This document shows positions 22,647 to 23,462 of a stretch of 23,462 bases of DNA, piece by piece. Made by a program: the position numbers and the translations under genes. This stretch comes from CAMEON01 sp045643785. GTDB lineage: Bacteria > Bacillota > Clostridia > Oscillospirales > CAG-272. The DNA is taken from positions 1 through 23,462 of the forward strand of contig JAZRFR010000026.1 of NCBI GenBank assembly GCA_045643785.1. The letters run 5' to 3'. Under the pieces are notes generated by a model, which made no database searches, had not been told where the DNA came from, and saw only the letters and a list, made by a program, of their open reading frames with translations. The first letter of the stretch is position 1; each line of letters begins with the position of its first letter.

Positions 22647-22958
22647 CTCGCCGCTTTGCTTCTACCCCAAAGTCGCTGTTTTCCTTGTTGGGCAAGAGGA
22701 AACCGTGGGTTGCCACCAAACAGGCGAGTAACCGCACGGTCGTCACTCTGACGACCGTGCGGTTCCATGGCAAACTGCGACTTGACAGCGCGTTGGCCAT
22801 TTTGCCCACTGGCAAAATGGCGCGCTGTTCAGGGGGATGGTTCTCCAAGGAAGGTACCGTGGGTACCTTCCTTGGGCGGTGTTCTTTTGCGAAGTGCGTA
22901 GCACTTCTCTTTTCATGTCACTGTTGACAGAAAAGTACAGAGAAAGAAATCCCCGATA
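22647..22958 (-). repeat. Multi-hairpin intergenic repeat, copy 2 (inverted to copy 1)
   Basis: Read on the minus strand it aligns with copy 1 along its whole length. Stems are TGTCA/TGACA within CTTTTC/GAAAAG, GAAGTGC/GCACTTC (22891-22907), a perfect AAGGAAGGTACC/GGTACCTTCCTT (22847-22873), CCATTTTGCC/GGCAAAATGG (22797-22820), and a perfect 14-bp ACCGCACGGTCGTC stem (22731-22763). The last replaces CCGCAATGTTGG of copy 1. It lies downstream of rlmH, after that gene's terminator, and upstream of spoVFA. It has no credible coding function. Confidence 0.8.
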
Positions 22959-22990
22959 AACCCAAATTTGAAGCATTTGCAATCGTCGGT

Positions 22991-23026
22991 TAAAAAAGGG
23001 AAAGGAGAGGCACACGTCTCTCCTTT
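22991..23026 (-). terminator. Intrinsic terminator of rlmH
   Basis: A perfect 9-bp stem AAAGGAGAG / CTCTCCTTT with an eight-base loop is followed on the minus strand by CCCTTTTTTA. It starts nine bases past the rlmH stop. Confidence 0.88.
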
Positions 23027-23034
23027 TCGTTGAT

Positions 23035-23462
23035 TCATTTATGGTATTTCGACCCCTTGGCGATCTGATAGCAACGGTAGATTGCTTCATAGAGGATCAC
23101 CCGCATGAGCTGGTGGGGGAAGGTCAGCTCCGAGATGGACAGCCGCATTTTGGCGGCGGCTTTAACCTCGGGGGCGAGGCCGTGGGAGGAGCCGATGATG
23201 AAGCAGAGGGCACCGCACTCGGCCGTGACGGATTCCAGCTTACGGGACAGGTCGGGGGAGGACATCTGCTTCCCTTCCACGCAGAGGGCGATGGGATAGG
23301 AGCGGGGCGGAATGGCCGCCAGGATGGCCTTGGCTTCCTCGGCCAGGGCTTTCTTGATCTCGGACTCTGAGGGGTCATCGGGGAGCTTGACCTCCTTCAG
23401 CTCGATTTCCTCCACGCGGCACATGCCCGACAGGCGTTTCTTATACTCGGCGGCGGCTTCGC
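23035..23462 (-). CDS. rlmH: 23S rRNA (pseudouridine-1915-N3)-methyltransferase RlmH, 5' end cut off
   Basis: This small SPOUT-class enzyme methylates pseudouridine 1915 in helix 69 of 23S rRNA, using S-adenosylmethionine. The visible 142 codons cover most of the ~160-residue protein. 'EAAAEYKKRLSG' is the family N-terminal region, 'LCVEGKQMSS' and 'FIIGSSHGL' are the cofactor-knot loops, 'LSISELTFPHQLMRVILYEAIYR' is the conserved C-terminal helix, and the ending is the typical YHK. The frame is open to the window edge, and the true start lies beyond 23462. The internal ATG at 23424 is not the start, because homologous sequence continues upstream of it. The gene ends at a strong terminator. 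Confidence 0.92.
   Translation of the reverse strand, partial: EAAAEYKKRLSGMCRVEEIELKEVKLPDDPSESEIKKALAEEAKAILAAIPPRSYPIALCVEGKQMSSPDLSRKLESVTAECGALCFIIGSSHGLAPEVKAAAKMRLSISELTFPHQLMRVILYEAIYRCYQIAKGSKYHK

Noticed and set aside
22438..22927. Open frames of 130-160 codons on both strands through the multi-hairpin repeats (also 20491-21219).
   Set aside because: They run through palindromes whose copies differ by compensating stem changes rather than synonymous ones. Both strands are open at once, and the 20491-21219 frame runs antiparallel through spoVFB in another frame. They are likely repeat-derived non-coding frames often mis-annotated as hypothetical proteins.

Overview
The window looks like chromosome of a fairly GC-rich, spore-forming member of the Bacillota (class Clostridia), probably gut- or plant-fibre-associated. 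Three things support this: both dipicolinate synthase subunits are present, Shine-Dalgarno sites are strong (AAAGGAG/GGAGG type), and promoters are of the sigma-A type. The lineage is inferred from gene content and style only. No rRNA, tRNA, CRISPR array, phage gene or intact transposase gene was seen.

Layout. (1) 1-5745, plus strand: a three-gene unit of two related ABC exporter half-transporters, each with an N-terminal extension ending in a four-cysteine zinc ribbon, flanking a DUF1854 protein. The gaps hold structured hairpin repeats, and the unit ends at a strong terminator. (2) 5749-9465: an FAD-dependent dehydrogenase (minus) is divergent from a plus-strand run of dTMP kinase, GH27 alpha-galactosidase and an 81-residue zinc-ribbon protein. 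(3) 9479-10987, minus: a DUF1846 protein with its own promoter. (4) 11119-15480: a GH78 alpha-L-rhamnosidase plus a small acidic membrane protein (minus), divergent from a GH28-like beta-helix hydrolase (plus). The plus gene is followed by hairpin terminators and a MITE-like palindrome. (5) 15497-20340, all minus: a small two-helix membrane protein, an M29 aminopeptidase, a PRPP synthetase and a rhamnulokinase. (6) 20429-22958: the dipicolinate synthase operon (subunits A then B, overlapping by 4 bases, minus), bracketed by inverted copies of a ~300-base multi-hairpin repeat. (7) 23035-23462: the C-terminal part of RlmH (minus), cut by the window end.

How the genes fit together. The GH78, GH28-like, GH27 and rhamnulokinase genes form a loose set for pectin (rhamnogalacturonan) side-chain breakdown. 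None shows a signal peptide, so they probably act on imported oligosaccharides, and rhamnulokinase feeds released rhamnose into metabolism. The two ABC half-transporters probably form one heterodimer with the DUF1854 protein as accessory; the substrate is unknown. SpoVFA/SpoVFB make dipicolinic acid for the spore core.

The most unusual signal is the ~300-base intergenic element (copies at 20429-20734 and 22647-22958, and a divergent one at 22453-22646). Its linkers are conserved while several hairpin stems differ in sequence yet stay base-paired, as expected for a structured RNA or for a mobile element selected for its folds. A second, smaller set of palindromic repeats sits in the ABC operon.
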